Positions 54,309-63,981 of a stretch of 64,000 nt of DNA are shown piece by piece. A program made the translations under genes and the position numbers. Positions within the stretch are counted from its first letter, which is position 1. Every line of letters starts with the position of its first letter. A model generated the notes under the pieces. It did not search any database. It was not told the DNA's origin and was given only the letters and a program-made list of their open reading frames with translations. Source of the stretch: Pontixanthobacter gangjinensis (GTDB taxonomy: Bacteria; Pseudomonadota; Alphaproteobacteria; Sphingomonadales; Sphingomonadaceae); contig NZ_WTYS01000001.1 of the NCBI RefSeq assembly GCF_009827545.1, positions 186,001 to 250,000 of the forward strand. The letters run 5' to 3'.

Positions 54309-56566
54309 CCCACCACCCCCGCAGCCGCCAGCACTGCCAGCGTTAGAATATCCGGCGCATTGGCGGTCATCGGGGCCAGCTGGACCGGTTTTTCCATACC
54401 AATCAGCATCGGGCCGATAGTGTCATCGCCGCCTAGCTCCCGCAGAATTTTGGCAGACAGATTGGCCGATTGCAGGCCGGGCATCACCAGCACATTTGCG
54501 GGGCCTGATAGGCGACTGAACGGATAAAGCGCCATGACTTTCGGATTGAGCGCGGCATCGGGCGCCATTTCCCCTTCATATTCAAAGCCGGGGTCTTCCC
54601 GATCCAATATTGCAACCGCGCCGCGAATATTGTCGAGCCATTTTCCGCTCGGATTGCCGAAGGTTGAATAGGACAGGAACGCCACGCGCGGTTCATGGCC
54701 CATACGGCGCGCAACAGCGGCAGTTTCGCGCGCGATATGCGCCAGTTCTTCCGCGCTTGGGCGTTCGTTTATTGTTGTATCAGCAAGGAACGTTGTGTGG
54801 TTTTTGCCGATCATCATGTGGATGCCAAACGGCAGAGCTCCCTTCTTCGCATCAAGCACAAGATTCACTTCGCGGGCCGATTGCGCGAATGTTCGGGTCA
54901 GGCCCGAAATCATCGCATCGCCATGCCCCAGCGCGACCAGCAAAGCTGAAAATACATTGCGTTCCTGATTGACCATCCGGCGCACGTCGCGCTCTGTAAA
55001 ACCGCGCCGCTGAAGCCGCTTGTAAAGGAAGTCGACCATTGCCGGCACATGTTCCGAATCAGCCGAGTTCTGGATTTCGAAGTCACCAGGATTATCCACG
55101 CCCAGCATATGGAGTTTATTCGCCACCGCTTTTGTACGGCCAACCAACACTGGCGTGCCGTATCCGAAATCGCGGAACTGAATTGCTGCGCGCAGCACCA
55201 CGTCTTCCTCCGCCTCGGCAAATACCACCCGCTTAGGGTTGGCCTTCGCGATTTCATAGGTGTTGGTGAGCACCGAGGTGGTCGGATTGAGTCGGGCCTT
55301 TAATGACAGACGGTAAGCGTCGAAATCATCGATTGGAGCCTGAGCGACGCCCGAATCCATCGCAGCCTTGGCCACGGCAGAGGAAACGACTTCCATAAGG
55401 CGCGGATCGAACGGTGCAGGAATGATATAGTCAGTGCCGAATTTGTGGTTCTTACCATAGGCGGCAGCCACTTCATCGGGAACGCGTTGCCGCGCCAGAT
55501 CTGCGATGGCGTGTGCCGCAGCAACTTTCATTTCTTCATTGATCGCGGTCGCACGAACATCGAGCGCACCGCGGAAAATGAACGGGAAGCCAAGAACATT
55601 ATTGACCTGATTGGGATAGTCGGAACGACCGGTCGCAATAATCGCGTCGGGGCGAACTGCTTTGGCATCATCAGGAGTAATTTCTGGGTCGGGATTGGCC
55701 ATCGCGAAGATAATCGGGCTCTTGGCCATTTTCTTGACCCATTCGGGCTTCAGTGCGCCTGCCGCCGACAGGCCGAGGAAAATATCCGCGCCGTCGAGCG
55801 CTTCTTCCAATGTCCGCGCTTCGGTAGGCACAGCATGTGCGCTTTTCCATTGGTCGACATTCTCCCGGCCGGGATAAATCGGTCCGCTTCGGTCGCACAC
55901 GGTCACATTTTCATGCGGAACGCCGATCGACTTTATCAGAGCGGTGCAGGCGAGCGCAGAAGCGCCAGCTCCATTCACGACCATTTTCACGTCTTTGAAA
56001 TCGCGCCCGGTCAGGAAGCAGGCGTTAATCAATCCAGCCGCAGCAATAATCGCAGTTCCGTGCTGATCATCATGCATAACCGGAATATTCATCCGGTCGC
56101 GCAAAGCCTGTTCGATGATGAAGCATTCGGGCGCAGCGATATCTTCAAGATTAATCCCGCCGAAAGTCGGCTCCATCAGCGCAACAGCTTCGATAAATTT
56201 GTCTGGGTCTTCGGTGTCCAACTCGATGTCGATCGAATCCACATCGGCAAAGCGTTTGAACAACACCGCTTTACCTTCCATCACCGGCTTGGATGCCAAG
56301 GCACCCAGATTTCCCATGCCGAGAATGGCGGTTCCGTTAGAAATCACCGCAACCAGATTGGCGCGCGCTGTGTATTTTGCCGCATTGGCCGGATCGTCGG
56401 CAATCGCCTGGACCGGCGCAGCAACACCGGGGGAGTAAGCAAGCGACAAATCGCGCTGCGTAGCCATTGGCTTGGAGGCGATAATCTCGATTTTACCGGG
56501 CCGGATTGTCTCGTGGTAAAACAGCGCCTCGCGCGTCGTGAAGCTATCCTGAGTGTCGTCGGCCAC
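54305..56566 (-). CDS. maeB: NADP-dependent malic enzyme with phosphotransacetylase-like domain
   Basis: A 753-residue two-domain enzyme. The malic domain (about 1-430) has SLAYSPGVAAPVQAI, the LENMDLD-type NAD(P) domain GAGASALACTALIKSIG and the catalytic region DDQHGTAIIAAAG. The C-terminal PTA-like domain (about 430-753) includes FAQSAREVNLVLDAKKGAL. It decarboxylates malate to pyruvate, making NADPH. The GTG at 56566 (VADDTQDSFTTREAL) follows GGGGAA and is preferred to a start 15 codons upstream. Confidence 0.95.
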   Translation of the reverse strand: MADDTQDSFTTREALFYHETIRPGKIEIIASKPMATQRDLSLAYSPGVAAPVQAIADDPANAAKYTARANLVAVISNGTAILGMGNLGALASKPVMEGKAVLFKRFADVDSIDIELDTEDPDKFIEAVALMEPTFGGINLEDIAAPECFIIEQALRDRMNIPVMHDDQHGTAIIAAAGLINACFLTGRDFKDVKMVVNGAGASALACTALIKSIGVPHENVTVCDRSGPIYPGRENVDQWKSAHAVPTEARTLEEALDGADIFLGLSAAGALKPEWVKKMAKSPIIFAMANPDPEITPDDAKAVRPDAIIATGRSDYPNQVNNVLGFPFIFRGALDVRATAINEEMKVAAAHAIADLARQRVPDEVAAAYGKNHKFGTDYIIPAPFDPRLMEVVSSAVAKAAMDSGVAQAPIDDFDAYRLSLKARLNPTTSVLTNTYEIAKANPKRVVFAEAEEDVVLRAAIQFRDFGYGTPVLVGRTKAVANKLHMLGVDNPGDFEIQNSADSEHVPAMVDFLYKRLQRRGFTERDVRRMVNQERNVFSALLVALGHGDAMISGLTRTFAQSAREVNLVLDAKKGALPFGIHMMIGKNHTTFLADTTINERPSAEELAHIARETAAVARRMGHEPRVAFLSYSTFGNPSGKWLDNIRGAVAILDREDPGFEYEGEMAPDAALNPKVMALYPFSRLSGPANVLVMPGLQSANLSAKILRELGGDDTIGPMLIGMEKPVQLAPMTANAPDILTLAVLAAAGVVG

Positions 56567-56753
56567 TATATTTCCCCTGCGTATCAATCTGCCAGTCCAG
56601 TGAGCCGGCATCTAACCCACGGCGGCGCTAAGCGATAGGGAAAAGGCGACAGGTGGGAGCATAACGCCCGTGACAACGACCTATGAAAGGCGGTCGGGGA
56701 ATAGATTGTCCTTTCCCTTCACGAATCGAGTGCGGCGCGGGTAACCCCGCAAT

Positions 56754-59372
56754 ATGGCCGCCAAGCAGTCCCCGAAACAAACTCCGATGATGGAGCAATA
56801 TCATGCACTGAAAGCGCAGGCCGAGGGCTGTCTGCTATTCTACCGGATGGGTGATTTCTTTGAATTGTTTTTTGATGATGCGAAGCAAGCCGCCGCCATC
56901 CTCGACATCGCTCTGACCGCGCGCGGCAAAGATAGCGGAGAACCGGTGCCGATGTGCGGGGTGCCGGTCCATGCAGCAGAAGGCTATCTAGCACGGCTGA
57001 TCAAGGCTGGCTGCAGGGTAGCGATAGCTGAACAGGTTGAGACGCCCGAACAAGCCAAAAAGCGCGGTGGGTACAAGGCGCTGGTGCAGCGCGATATCGT
57101 TCGTTTTGTAACCGCTGGGACACTGACGGAAGAAGCGCTGCTCGAACCGCGCCGCGCCAATATGCTGGCGGCTGTGTGCGAAGTGCGCGGCATTATCGGG
57201 CTGGCAAGTTGCGACATTTCAACCGGCCAGATGGTGCTGGAGGAATGCGACGCTGAAAGTTTGAACGCCGCGCTCGCCCGGATTGGCGCATCGGAAGTCG
57301 TCGCGCCGGAAGGCTGGGAGTCGGTGCCTGAAGACGCAATCGAGCGGCCACGCGCAGACTTCAGCAGTGATGAGGGTGAACGGCTGCTCAAATCTTTGCA
57401 TGAGGTAAAAACGCTCGACGCTTTCGGCGACTTCAGCCGGGCAATGCTGGCTGCCGGGGGCGGGCTTATTGCCTATCTTGATCATGTCGGTCGCGGCAAT
57501 TTGCCGCTGCTCCTGCCGCCAAGGATCCGCGCTGGAAACGCGCAATTGGCGATGGACGAGGCAACCCGCGCCAGTCTGGAAATTCTGGTCTCGCAGCAAG
57601 GCGGGCGGCCAGGTAGCTTGATTGCCGCGGTTGATCGCTGCGTGTCCGGCGCAGGTGCGCGGCAATTGGCGGATGATCTGTCCTCGCCCCTATGCGATCT
57701 ATCCGCAATTTCGCAGCGTCTTGCGCTGGTTGATTACTTTCACCGCGACCCTTTATTACGCGCCGATTTGCGCGAGGTTTTGCGTGCTCTGCCTGATATT
57801 GGCCGCGCGCTTGGAAGGGTCGTCGCTGGCCGAGGCAGTCCGCGCGACCTCGGTCAAATACGCGATGGTCTGGCGGAAGCGCGGCGCATTCGCGACTTCC
57901 TAAGTCAGAAAACCGATAGGCCGCCCTTGCTAGATGCATTGCTGCCCATGATGGCGGGGCATGGCGCCTTAGTTGATATGATGCAGCGTGCATTAATTGC
58001 CGCGCCGCCAACCGAGCGATCAAATGGTGGCTACATCGCCGAAGGATATGACGCCGCGCTCGACGAGTTGCGCAGCGTATCGGGTAATGCGAGGCGCGCA
58101 ATCGCAGCGCTAGAGGCACGCTACCGAACTGACACCGGAATTGCCGCACTGAAGATAAAGCACAATGGCGTGCTAGGGTATTTCATCGAAGTGCCAGCCA
58201 AACATGCCGATCCGCTAATGTCGGCGGACAGCGGCTTCACCCACAGGCAAACCATGGCGGGCGCGGTCCGGTTTAACTCGCTGTCGTTGCATGAAGAAGC
58301 CGGACGGATAAACGAAGCTGGCGGTCATGCGCTTGTTGCAGAAGATGCCCATTTCGAGCAGCTCACCAGTGCCGTTGTGGCGGACCGCCAAGCTATTGCG
58401 GTTACTGCAGATGCACTATCGCGGCTTGATGTCAGCGCTGGCCAGGCAGAACGCGCGGCCGAGAGCGACTGGTGCAGGCCGGAGATTTCCGAATCCACTA
58501 CGCTCGAGATTCTTGGTGGCCGTCATCCGGTCGTGGAGGCTGCCCTAGCCAAATCGGGCGATCGGTTCGTCGCCAATGATTGCATATTGGATGAGTCCGA
58601 CCGGCTTTGGCTCATAGGCGGGCCCAATATGGGCGGTAAATCGACATTCCTGCGGCAGAACGCGTTAATCGTTCTGCTAGCGCAGGCTGGAGGCTATGTT
58701 CCCGCGGCATCGGCCCGCATCGGGCTTGTCGACAGGCTTTTCAGCCGTGTCGGCGCATCGGATAATCTTGCAAAGGGCCGTTCGACTTTCATGGTCGAAA
58801 TGGTCGAAACTGCGGCCATTCTTTCGCAAGCAACTGATCGCAGCTTCGTTATTCTAGACGAAGTTGGGCGCGGAACTTCAACCTATGACGGCTTGGCTTT
58901 GGCATGGGCGGTGGTCGAAGCAGTGCATGAAACCAATCGCAGCCGCTGCCTTTTCGCAACCCACTATCATGAATTGGCTCGGCTAGCCGACAGTTGTGAC
59001 TCGCTGTCCCTTCACCATGTCCGCGCCCGCGAGTGGAAGGGTGATCTAGTCCTGCTGCACGAATTGGCAGAGGGACCAGCGGATCGTTCTTATGGTCTGG
59101 CAGTGGCGCGTCTTGCCGGTATTCCCAAGCCCGTTGTCAAGCGTGCAAAGTCAGTGTTGGACAAGCTTGAAAAAGGCCGCGCTGAAACGGGCGGGCTGGC
59201 GGCGGGTCTGGGCGACTTGCCGCTTTTCGCCGCTATAATAGAGCAGGAAGGTACGCAGGATACCGGCATCCTCGCGCAATTGATGGAGACCGATGTCGAC
59301 GCTCTATCGCCGCGAGAAGCGCTCGAATTGATCTACCGCCTGAAGCAGGATGCGCAGGCGGCAGAACTCTGA
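56754..59372 (+). CDS. mutS: DNA mismatch repair protein MutS
   Basis: An 872-residue mismatch-recognition ATPase. The mismatch-binding loop region GCLLFYRMGDFFELFFDDAK contains the F-x-E wedge. Walker A GGPNMGGKST near residue 622, DEVGRGTSTYDGLALAWAVV and THYHELARLA are complete. The clamp and lever domains occupy the middle. MutL is not in the window. Divergent from maeB with 187 bases between starts. Confidence 0.97.
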   Translation: MAAKQSPKQTPMMEQYHALKAQAEGCLLFYRMGDFFELFFDDAKQAAAILDIALTARGKDSGEPVPMCGVPVHAAEGYLARLIKAGCRVAIAEQVETPEQAKKRGGYKALVQRDIVRFVTAGTLTEEALLEPRRANMLAAVCEVRGIIGLASCDISTGQMVLEECDAESLNAALARIGASEVVAPEGWESVPEDAIERPRADFSSDEGERLLKSLHEVKTLDAFGDFSRAMLAAGGGLIAYLDHVGRGNLPLLLPPRIRAGNAQLAMDEATRASLEILVSQQGGRPGSLIAAVDRCVSGAGARQLADDLSSPLCDLSAISQRLALVDYFHRDPLLRADLREVLRALPDIGRALGRVVAGRGSPRDLGQIRDGLAEARRIRDFLSQKTDRPPLLDALLPMMAGHGALVDMMQRALIAAPPTERSNGGYIAEGYDAALDELRSVSGNARRAIAALEARYRTDTGIAALKIKHNGVLGYFIEVPAKHADPLMSADSGFTHRQTMAGAVRFNSLSLHEEAGRINEAGGHALVAEDAHFEQLTSAVVADRQAIAVTADALSRLDVSAGQAERAAESDWCRPEISESTTLEILGGRHPVVEAALAKSGDRFVANDCILDESDRLWLIGGPNMGGKSTFLRQNALIVLLAQAGGYVPAASARIGLVDRLFSRVGASDNLAKGRSTFMVEMVETAAILSQATDRSFVILDEVGRGTSTYDGLALAWAVVEAVHETNRSRCLFATHYHELARLADSCDSLSLHHVRAREWKGDLVLLHELAEGPADRSYGLAVARLAGIPKPVVKRAKSVLDKLEKGRAETGGLAAGLGDLPLFAAIIEQEGTQDTGILAQLMETDVDALSPREALELIYRLKQDAQAAEL

Positions 59373-59414
59373 AAATCTACCAAATTTTAAGATTTTCGGC
59401 CCAATGCTACGGCG

Positions 59415-59780
59415 ATGTACACGCTATTGTTCCGCAACCGACTGGCCGCGCTAGGGTTTGTCCTACTGATGATTATCAGCGCGATAAGCTTGGTTGGCAC
59501 TGAGGATCAGGAAGGCGTAATCACTAAAACCGCCAATGAAATCGAAGCGCAGAAGGCTGAATTTGAAAGTGCGGTTGAGGCTGTCGGCCCACCAAAAACT
59601 CTGAACGGCCAAGGGTCAGAAGAAGAAACCCCAATCGAGTTTCTCGATGACGAGGAGCTTATTGACTCAGCAGAGGGATTTGATCCGACACCCGACGACG
59701 AGTTCAACCCTGAGTCGCTTGCCGAGCAGGAAGAAGTCGTTATTGTTCTTGAAAATGAGCAAAGACCAGAAACAGAATAG
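59415..59780 (+). CDS. Hypothetical single-span membrane protein with acidic tail
   Basis: A 121-residue product with one helix (about 10-28, LAALGFVLLMIISAISLVG) and a long, very acidic Glu/Asp-rich soluble tail. Family not recognised. Its last 26 bases overlap the start of the DUF202 gene, so the two are likely co-translated. Confidence 0.65.
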   Translation: MYTLLFRNRLAALGFVLLMIISAISLVGTEDQEGVITKTANEIEAQKAEFESAVEAVGPPKTLNGQGSEEETPIEFLDDEELIDSAEGFDPTPDDEFNPESLAEQEEVVIVLENEQRPETE

Positions 59781-60153
59781 TTCCAACGAGTTAGCCGAAC
59801 AACGGACCGACTGGGCGGAAGATCGGACCGTTCAGGCGACAGAACGAACTTACGCCGGTTGGCTCAGAACTGCATTTGCAGCTATCGGTATTGGGCTAGG
59901 ATTCCGGGCTTTGTTCGGCGAATTTGACCCGCCTTGGCTCGCCAAAGGAATTGCCACCGTTTTTATCCTGCTGGGCGGAATTGTCGCATGGTCTGCGCAA
60001 AGAAATGCGTGCAAATCGCTTTCACGACTTAGCACGCATGACGTTGATGCCCCAAAAGCGCTGCATATGCGCTGGCTTAGCTACATAGTCTCCGGCGGCG
60101 CAATCGTTTTGGTCTGTGCGCTGTGGTTCTTGCGCAAAACGATTATTGACTAG
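59755..60153 (+). CDS. DUF202 family membrane protein
   Basis: A 132-residue protein starting MSKDQKQNSSNELAEQRTDW, with three helices. ERTYAGWLRTAFAAIGIGLG and the RLSTHDVDAP loop are the DUF202/YidH pattern. Function unknown. The start lies inside the end of the preceding gene; it ends three bases before the minus-strand hypothetical. Confidence 0.82.
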   Translation: MSKDQKQNSSNELAEQRTDWAEDRTVQATERTYAGWLRTAFAAIGIGLGFRALFGEFDPPWLAKGIATVFILLGGIVAWSAQRNACKSLSRLSTHDVDAPKALHMRWLSYIVSGGAIVLVCALWFLRKTIID

Positions 60154-60156
60154 AAT

Positions 60157-60540
60157 TTAGGTGCCGTCACCGCGCAGACCATCGAGCTTTGCTGATTTGC
60201 CAAATTTATCGACATTATCATCGTGATTTGGTTCGCCTGCAAAGGCGCCCATGTCGATCCGGCCCGAACTTTCCATATCGCGCATGTGGTCGATGGTATC
60301 CTGCGTTGAGTCGCCCATCAAGCCGCTCGAATTATGATCTTTGGTGCTTTCTGTCGGGCTACCGGTTTGCTCGGTCAAAGACTGCGCTTGTCGGGCGATC
60401 TCTTGCGCTTGGCTGGCATAATCGGCTTGTTCACTATTGTGAGTTTCAGGCGCAAGATCGGCCTGACGCTGCTGTTGCGAAAGTGGGGTCTGTTTGGCCG
60501 TCTGTTCGGGTGCCTGCGATGGGCTTGCTGTCTTAGTCAT
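60157..60540 (-). CDS. Hypothetical Gln/Ser-rich hydrophilic protein
   Basis: A 127-residue soluble-looking protein with no membrane segment or signal. It is rich in Gln, Ser, Thr, Ala and Asp (SQAQEIARQAQSLTEQ) and ends DDNVDKFGKSAKLDGLRGDG. ATG complement at 60540 follows GGAG (AAAGGAGAATTTGT), a good site. I do not recognise a family; it may be intrinsically disordered. Confidence 0.6.
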   Translation of the reverse strand: MTKTASPSQAPEQTAKQTPLSQQQRQADLAPETHNSEQADYASQAQEIARQAQSLTEQTGSPTESTKDHNSSGLMGDSTQDTIDHMRDMESSGRIDMGAFAGEPNHDDNVDKFGKSAKLDGLRGDGT

Positions 60541-60592
60541 ACAAATTCTCCTTTGCATAACCAACGGCTAGACCCCTGCGCTTGTTCCGAGA

Positions 60593-61462
60593 TTATCGGG
60601 TGGGAACAGGCGTTTCACCGGTGTAATCGTAAAATCCGCGTCCCGTTTTGCGGCCAAGCCAACCTGCCTCGACATATTTTACCAAGAGCGGTGCCGGGCG
60701 GTATTTGCTGTCGCCTGTGGTGTCGTAAAGCACCTTGATAATCTCGAAGCAGGTATCGAGACCGACGAAATCTGCGAGTTGCAGCGGACCCATCGGGTGG
60801 TTCAGGCCAAGGCGGCAGCCCTTATCGATATCTTCGATATTAGCGGTGCTTTGGCCGAGCACAAAAATCGCTTCGTTGATCATCGGCAGCAAAATCCGGT
60901 TCACCACAAAGCCCGGCTCGTCCTGTGACAAGACAACTTGTTTGCCGAGACTTTCAGCAAATGCAGTAATCTGATCGGTCGTATCCTGCGCCGTGGCAAG
61001 GCCGGGGATCACTTCGATCAGGCCCATAACCGGTACCGGATTAAAGAAATGCAGGCCAATGAAGCGTGCGGGATCTGGCGCATAATTGGCCATCCGGGTG
61101 ATCGGAATGGAGCTGGTGTTGCTCGCCATAATCGCATCATCGCGCAACACTTTGCCGGCGGATTCGAAGATAATTTTTTTGACGTTCTCTTGCTCGGTCG
61201 CCGCCTCGATAATCAGGTCGGCTTCTGCCATCGGTGCGCTTTCCCCGATCGGAGTAATAAGGCGCAATGCCGATTCCGCTTCGGAGATTTCGATCTTGCC
61301 GCGTCCAACCAGCTTGCCAAGCGATCCTTCGATCCCCGCTTTCGCCTTCTCCGCAACGGCAAGATCAATATCGGACAACAAGACTTGTGTGCCATGTTGG
61401 GCGATTGTTTGGGCAATACCCGAACCCATTTGACCCGCACCGATAATCGCGACTTTACGCAT
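60593..61462 (-). CDS. hbd: 3-hydroxybutyryl-CoA dehydrogenase
   Basis: A 289-residue NAD(P)-dependent 3-hydroxyacyl-CoA dehydrogenase. [20 protein letters not shown] is the dinucleotide-binding fold and [21 protein letters not shown] is the active-site His region. [15 protein letters not shown] and [11 protein letters not shown] are the C-terminal signature. It fits short-chain acyl-CoA metabolism, as with the CoA-transferases at 32.6-36.3 kb. Confidence 0.95.
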   Translation of the reverse strand: MRKVAIIGAGQMGSGIAQTIAQHGTQVLLSDIDLAVAEKAKAGIEGSLGKLVGRGKIEISEAESALRLITPIGESAPMAEADLIIEAATEQENVKKIIFESAGKVLRDDAIMASNTSSIPITRMANYAPDPARFIGLHFFNPVPVMGLIEVIPGLATAQDTTDQITAFAESLGKQVVLSQDEPGFVVNRILLPMINEAIFVLGQSTANIEDIDKGCRLGLNHPMGPLQLADFVGLDTCFEIIKVLYDTTGDSKYRPAPLLVKYVEAGWLGRKTGRGFYDYTGETPVPTR

Positions 61463-61541
61463 TAGAAATCCCTTCGCATTTGCAGCAAAGCGGGTCTGTT
61501 AGCGATCTGATGGTGGTCTGACTAGCGGATAGAGACTTGCT

Positions 61542-62132
61542 TCACGCAGTCCGGCTCGATCCCGGCACCCATTTAACATCGGCTGTGCCATTATCATTCA
61601 GCACGCGGGCGAGTACGAACAGATAATCCGACAAACGGTTGATGTAGGCAAGCGCCTGAGGATTGGTCGGTTCTTCTGCGGCCATTGCGGTCATTGCCCG
61701 TTCTGCCCCGCGCACCGAAGCACGGGCGATGTGCATCCGGGCCGCAGCTTCTGTTCCGCCCGGCAGAATAAAGCTGGTCAGCGGCTCAAGCTTCGCATTC
61801 AGCGCATCAATTCGTTCTTCAAGCCATTCCACTTGGCTTGCGACTATTCTCAAGACCATTTCGGACGGCTCGAAATCTTCACCGCCAAATTCACCAAGCG
61901 GCGTCGCCAAATCGGCACCAAGATCGAACATATCGTTCTGGATGCGCTCAACATCGGCGGCATAGGCCCCGCCTTGAAGCGATGTCGCAGCAAGTCCGAT
62001 TACGCTGTTCGCTTCATCGACTGCACCAATTGCCGCCATGCGCATTGCATGTTTCGCCAGACGTGAACCGTCGACCAATCCGGTCGAACCATCATCGCCA
62101 GTGCGTGTATAAATCTTGTTGAGCTTTACCAT
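61542..62132 (-). CDS. Cob(I)yrinic acid a,c-diamide adenosyltransferase, PduO type
   Basis: A 196-residue ATP:corrinoid adenosyltransferase. YTRTGDDGSTGLVDGSRLAK is the ATP-binding signature, and RASVRGAERAMTAM with the DYLFVLARVLN C terminus matches PduO. It makes adenosylcobalamin. The next gene on this strand is the HIG1 protein, ten bases upstream. Confidence 0.95.
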   Translation of the reverse strand: MVKLNKIYTRTGDDGSTGLVDGSRLAKHAMRMAAIGAVDEANSVIGLAATSLQGGAYAADVERIQNDMFDLGADLATPLGEFGGEDFEPSEMVLRIVASQVEWLEERIDALNAKLEPLTSFILPGGTEAAARMHIARASVRGAERAMTAMAAEEPTNPQALAYINRLSDYLFVLARVLNDNGTADVKWVPGSSRTA

Positions 62133-62141
62133 TTCGGGTGG

Positions 62142-62381
62142 TTACGCGCCGCCGCGCGAAATTGCCAAGATGATCGCAACCACCACAATCGCCAGCGCCT
62201 GATATTTAATCCGGGCGAACATTGCCTTGTTCTGTTTCAGCTGCATATCGCTCGCATCCATGCTCTCGCCGGTTTCAAGATCGATTTTGGTGCTCTGCAT
62301 AAACGCGACGATGCCGCGGATGAGCGACACGATAACAAGAACACAAAGGATGATGAGGGCGGGGATGAGGATATAGTTCAT
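62142..62381 (-). CDS. HIG1-type twin transmembrane protein
   Basis: A 79-residue protein with two hydrophobic helices (about 5-30 and 58-76) and the loop NKAMFARIKYQALAIVVV between, matching bacterial HIG1 family proteins, which are often near respiratory or cobalamin genes. Function unknown. Close spacing to the PduO gene suggests an operon. Confidence 0.82.
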   Translation of the reverse strand: MNYILIPALIILCVLVIVSLIRGIVAFMQSTKIDLETGESMDASDMQLKQNKAMFARIKYQALAIVVVAIILAISRGGA

Positions 62382-62410
62382 AATCTCTACCTAAGCATTT
62401 GAGAGCGAAT

Positions 62411-63253
62411 TTAAACCTGTGAGAGTGAGTTTACACCGGCCAAACGCCCGGCGCGCAATTCTGTGCCCAAATCTTTTCCATCCACCCCCTTTGCCCGCAA
62501 ATCAGCAAGCGATGCGGAGCCGCGCCGCTTGGCCAATTTCTTTCCCGATGCGTCCAGCACCAGCGCATGATGATGCCATCTTGGCACTGGCAAATCGAGC
62601 AGCGCCTGTAGCAAGCGATGAACATGCGTCGCAGCGAACAAATCCTGCCCCCGTGTGACCAGCGTAACGGCGTCAGCGGCATCATCAAGCGTCGCGGCGA
62701 GGTGGTAGCTTGCCGGATTGTCTTTACGCACCAGCACAACATCGCCCAGCAATTCAGGCTGCGCGACTTGCAAGCCTGCCAGATCATCGCACCAATCAAG
62801 TGGTCCGGTGCGCCCGATAGCCTCGGCGATATTAAGCCGCCATGCGGCAGGAACGCCGGGATCAAACGCCTTATGCTTGCATGTGCCCGGATAGACCGGA
62901 CCCTCCGGCCCCGTTTGCCGCGCTGCCGCCGCGATTTCGCTGCGAGTGCATTGGCACGGGTAGAGCAAGCCTTCTGACTTCAGCCGCTCGGCAGCTGCAG
63001 CGTATCTTTCCAGCCGCGAGGATTGCGGGGGGACTTCCTCCCACTCCAGACCCAGCCATGCCAAATCCTCACGAAAGGCCTCTGTCAGTTCCGGCCTGCT
63101 CCGCTCCCCGTCAATATCCTCGATCCGCAGCAGAAAGCGTCCGTCCGCCGTCCCATCTTGCCCGCGCGCCAGATCATGCGCGACGATTGCCGAATAGGCA
63201 TGGCCCAAATGCAACATTCCGTTCGGGCTAGGGGCGAAGCGGGTGACGATCAT
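62411..63253 (-). CDS. gluQ: Glutamyl-queuosine tRNA(Asp) synthetase
   Basis: A 280-residue truncated GluRS paralogue that attaches glutamate to queuosine in tRNA(Asp). MIVTRFAPSPNGMLHLGHAY holds the HIGH motif, CQCTR and YPGTC the zinc site, and GKKLAKRRG a KMSKS-like loop. The anticodon domain is missing, as in GluQRS. The start at 63253 fits the family; a longer frame to 63340 does not. Confidence 0.95.
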   Translation of the reverse strand: MIVTRFAPSPNGMLHLGHAYSAIVAHDLARGQDGTADGRFLLRIEDIDGERSRPELTEAFREDLAWLGLEWEEVPPQSSRLERYAAAAERLKSEGLLYPCQCTRSEIAAAARQTGPEGPVYPGTCKHKAFDPGVPAAWRLNIAEAIGRTGPLDWCDDLAGLQVAQPELLGDVVLVRKDNPASYHLAATLDDAADAVTLVTRGQDLFAATHVHRLLQALLDLPVPRWHHHALVLDASGKKLAKRRGSASLADLRAKGVDGKDLGTELRAGRLAGVNSLSQV

Positions 63254-63351
63254 GGCTGCTTTTCCCTTCCCGACCGGGCGATATGGCGAAATTGCCTGTG
63301 GATTGCACCTGTGTAACAGGGTTGACGCTTTTTGGCGCAAATGCTCACTTC

Positions 63352-63981
63352 ATGTCTATCAGAAGGGAGCAGACTTTGTTCAAGGCCGAACTGATCGAAC
63401 GCGCCGCACACTTCAGAAGCGCGGCTGATGATGGAACCCGCAATCTGGCGGGATGCCCCACGCTTGTGCTCAATGCGGATTACACCCCGCTGTCCTACTA
63501 CCCGCTCAGCCTCTGGCCGTGGCAAACCGCGATCAAGGCGGTGTTCCTCGACCGGGTCGATATCATCGAATGCTATGACCGCGAGGTCCATTCGCCCTCG
63601 CTCGATATGAAGATCCCCTCGGTCATCGCATTGCGGCAATATGTGAAGCAAAGCGAATTTCCCGCCTTCACCCGCTTCAACCTGTTCCTGCGCGACAAGT
63701 TCGAATGCCAATATTGCGGCAGCGGGCAGGATTTGACCTTCGACCATGTCATCCCGCGCCGTCTGGGCGGCAAGACCACGTGGGAAAACATCGCCAGCGC
63801 CTGCGCGCCGTGCAACATGAAGAAGGGCGGGCGCACGCCCAAACAGGCGCATATGAAGCAGGTCAACCCGATCCGCCCGACCAGCTGGCAATTGCAGCAA
63901 TATGGCCGCAGCTTCCCGCCCGGCTATCTCCACGAAACATGGCGCGACTGGCTCTATTGGGACATCGAGCTGGAGGCGTGA
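63352..63981 (+). CDS. HNH endonuclease family protein
   Basis: A protein of about 209 residues from ATG at 63352 (MSIRREQTLFKAELIE); a longer start at 63283 is possible. FECQYCGSGQDLTFDHVIPR carries the CxxC and DH of the HNH nuclease, and ACAPCNMKKGGRTP the second zinc Cys pair. The N-terminal part has LVLNADYTPLSYYPLSLWPW, typical of a conserved chromosomal HNH family. It is not near phage genes. Substrate unknown. Confidence 0.85.
   Translation: MSIRREQTLFKAELIERAAHFRSAADDGTRNLAGCPTLVLNADYTPLSYYPLSLWPWQTAIKAVFLDRVDIIECYDREVHSPSLDMKIPSVIALRQYVKQSEFPAFTRFNLFLRDKFECQYCGSGQDLTFDHVIPRRLGGKTTWENIASACAPCNMKKGGRTPKQAHMKQVNPIRPTSWQLQQYGRSFPPGYLHETWRDWLYWDIELEA

Noticed and set aside
55445-56638. 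Plus-strand frame opposite maeB
   Set aside because: Antisense of malic enzyme with no recognisable domain.
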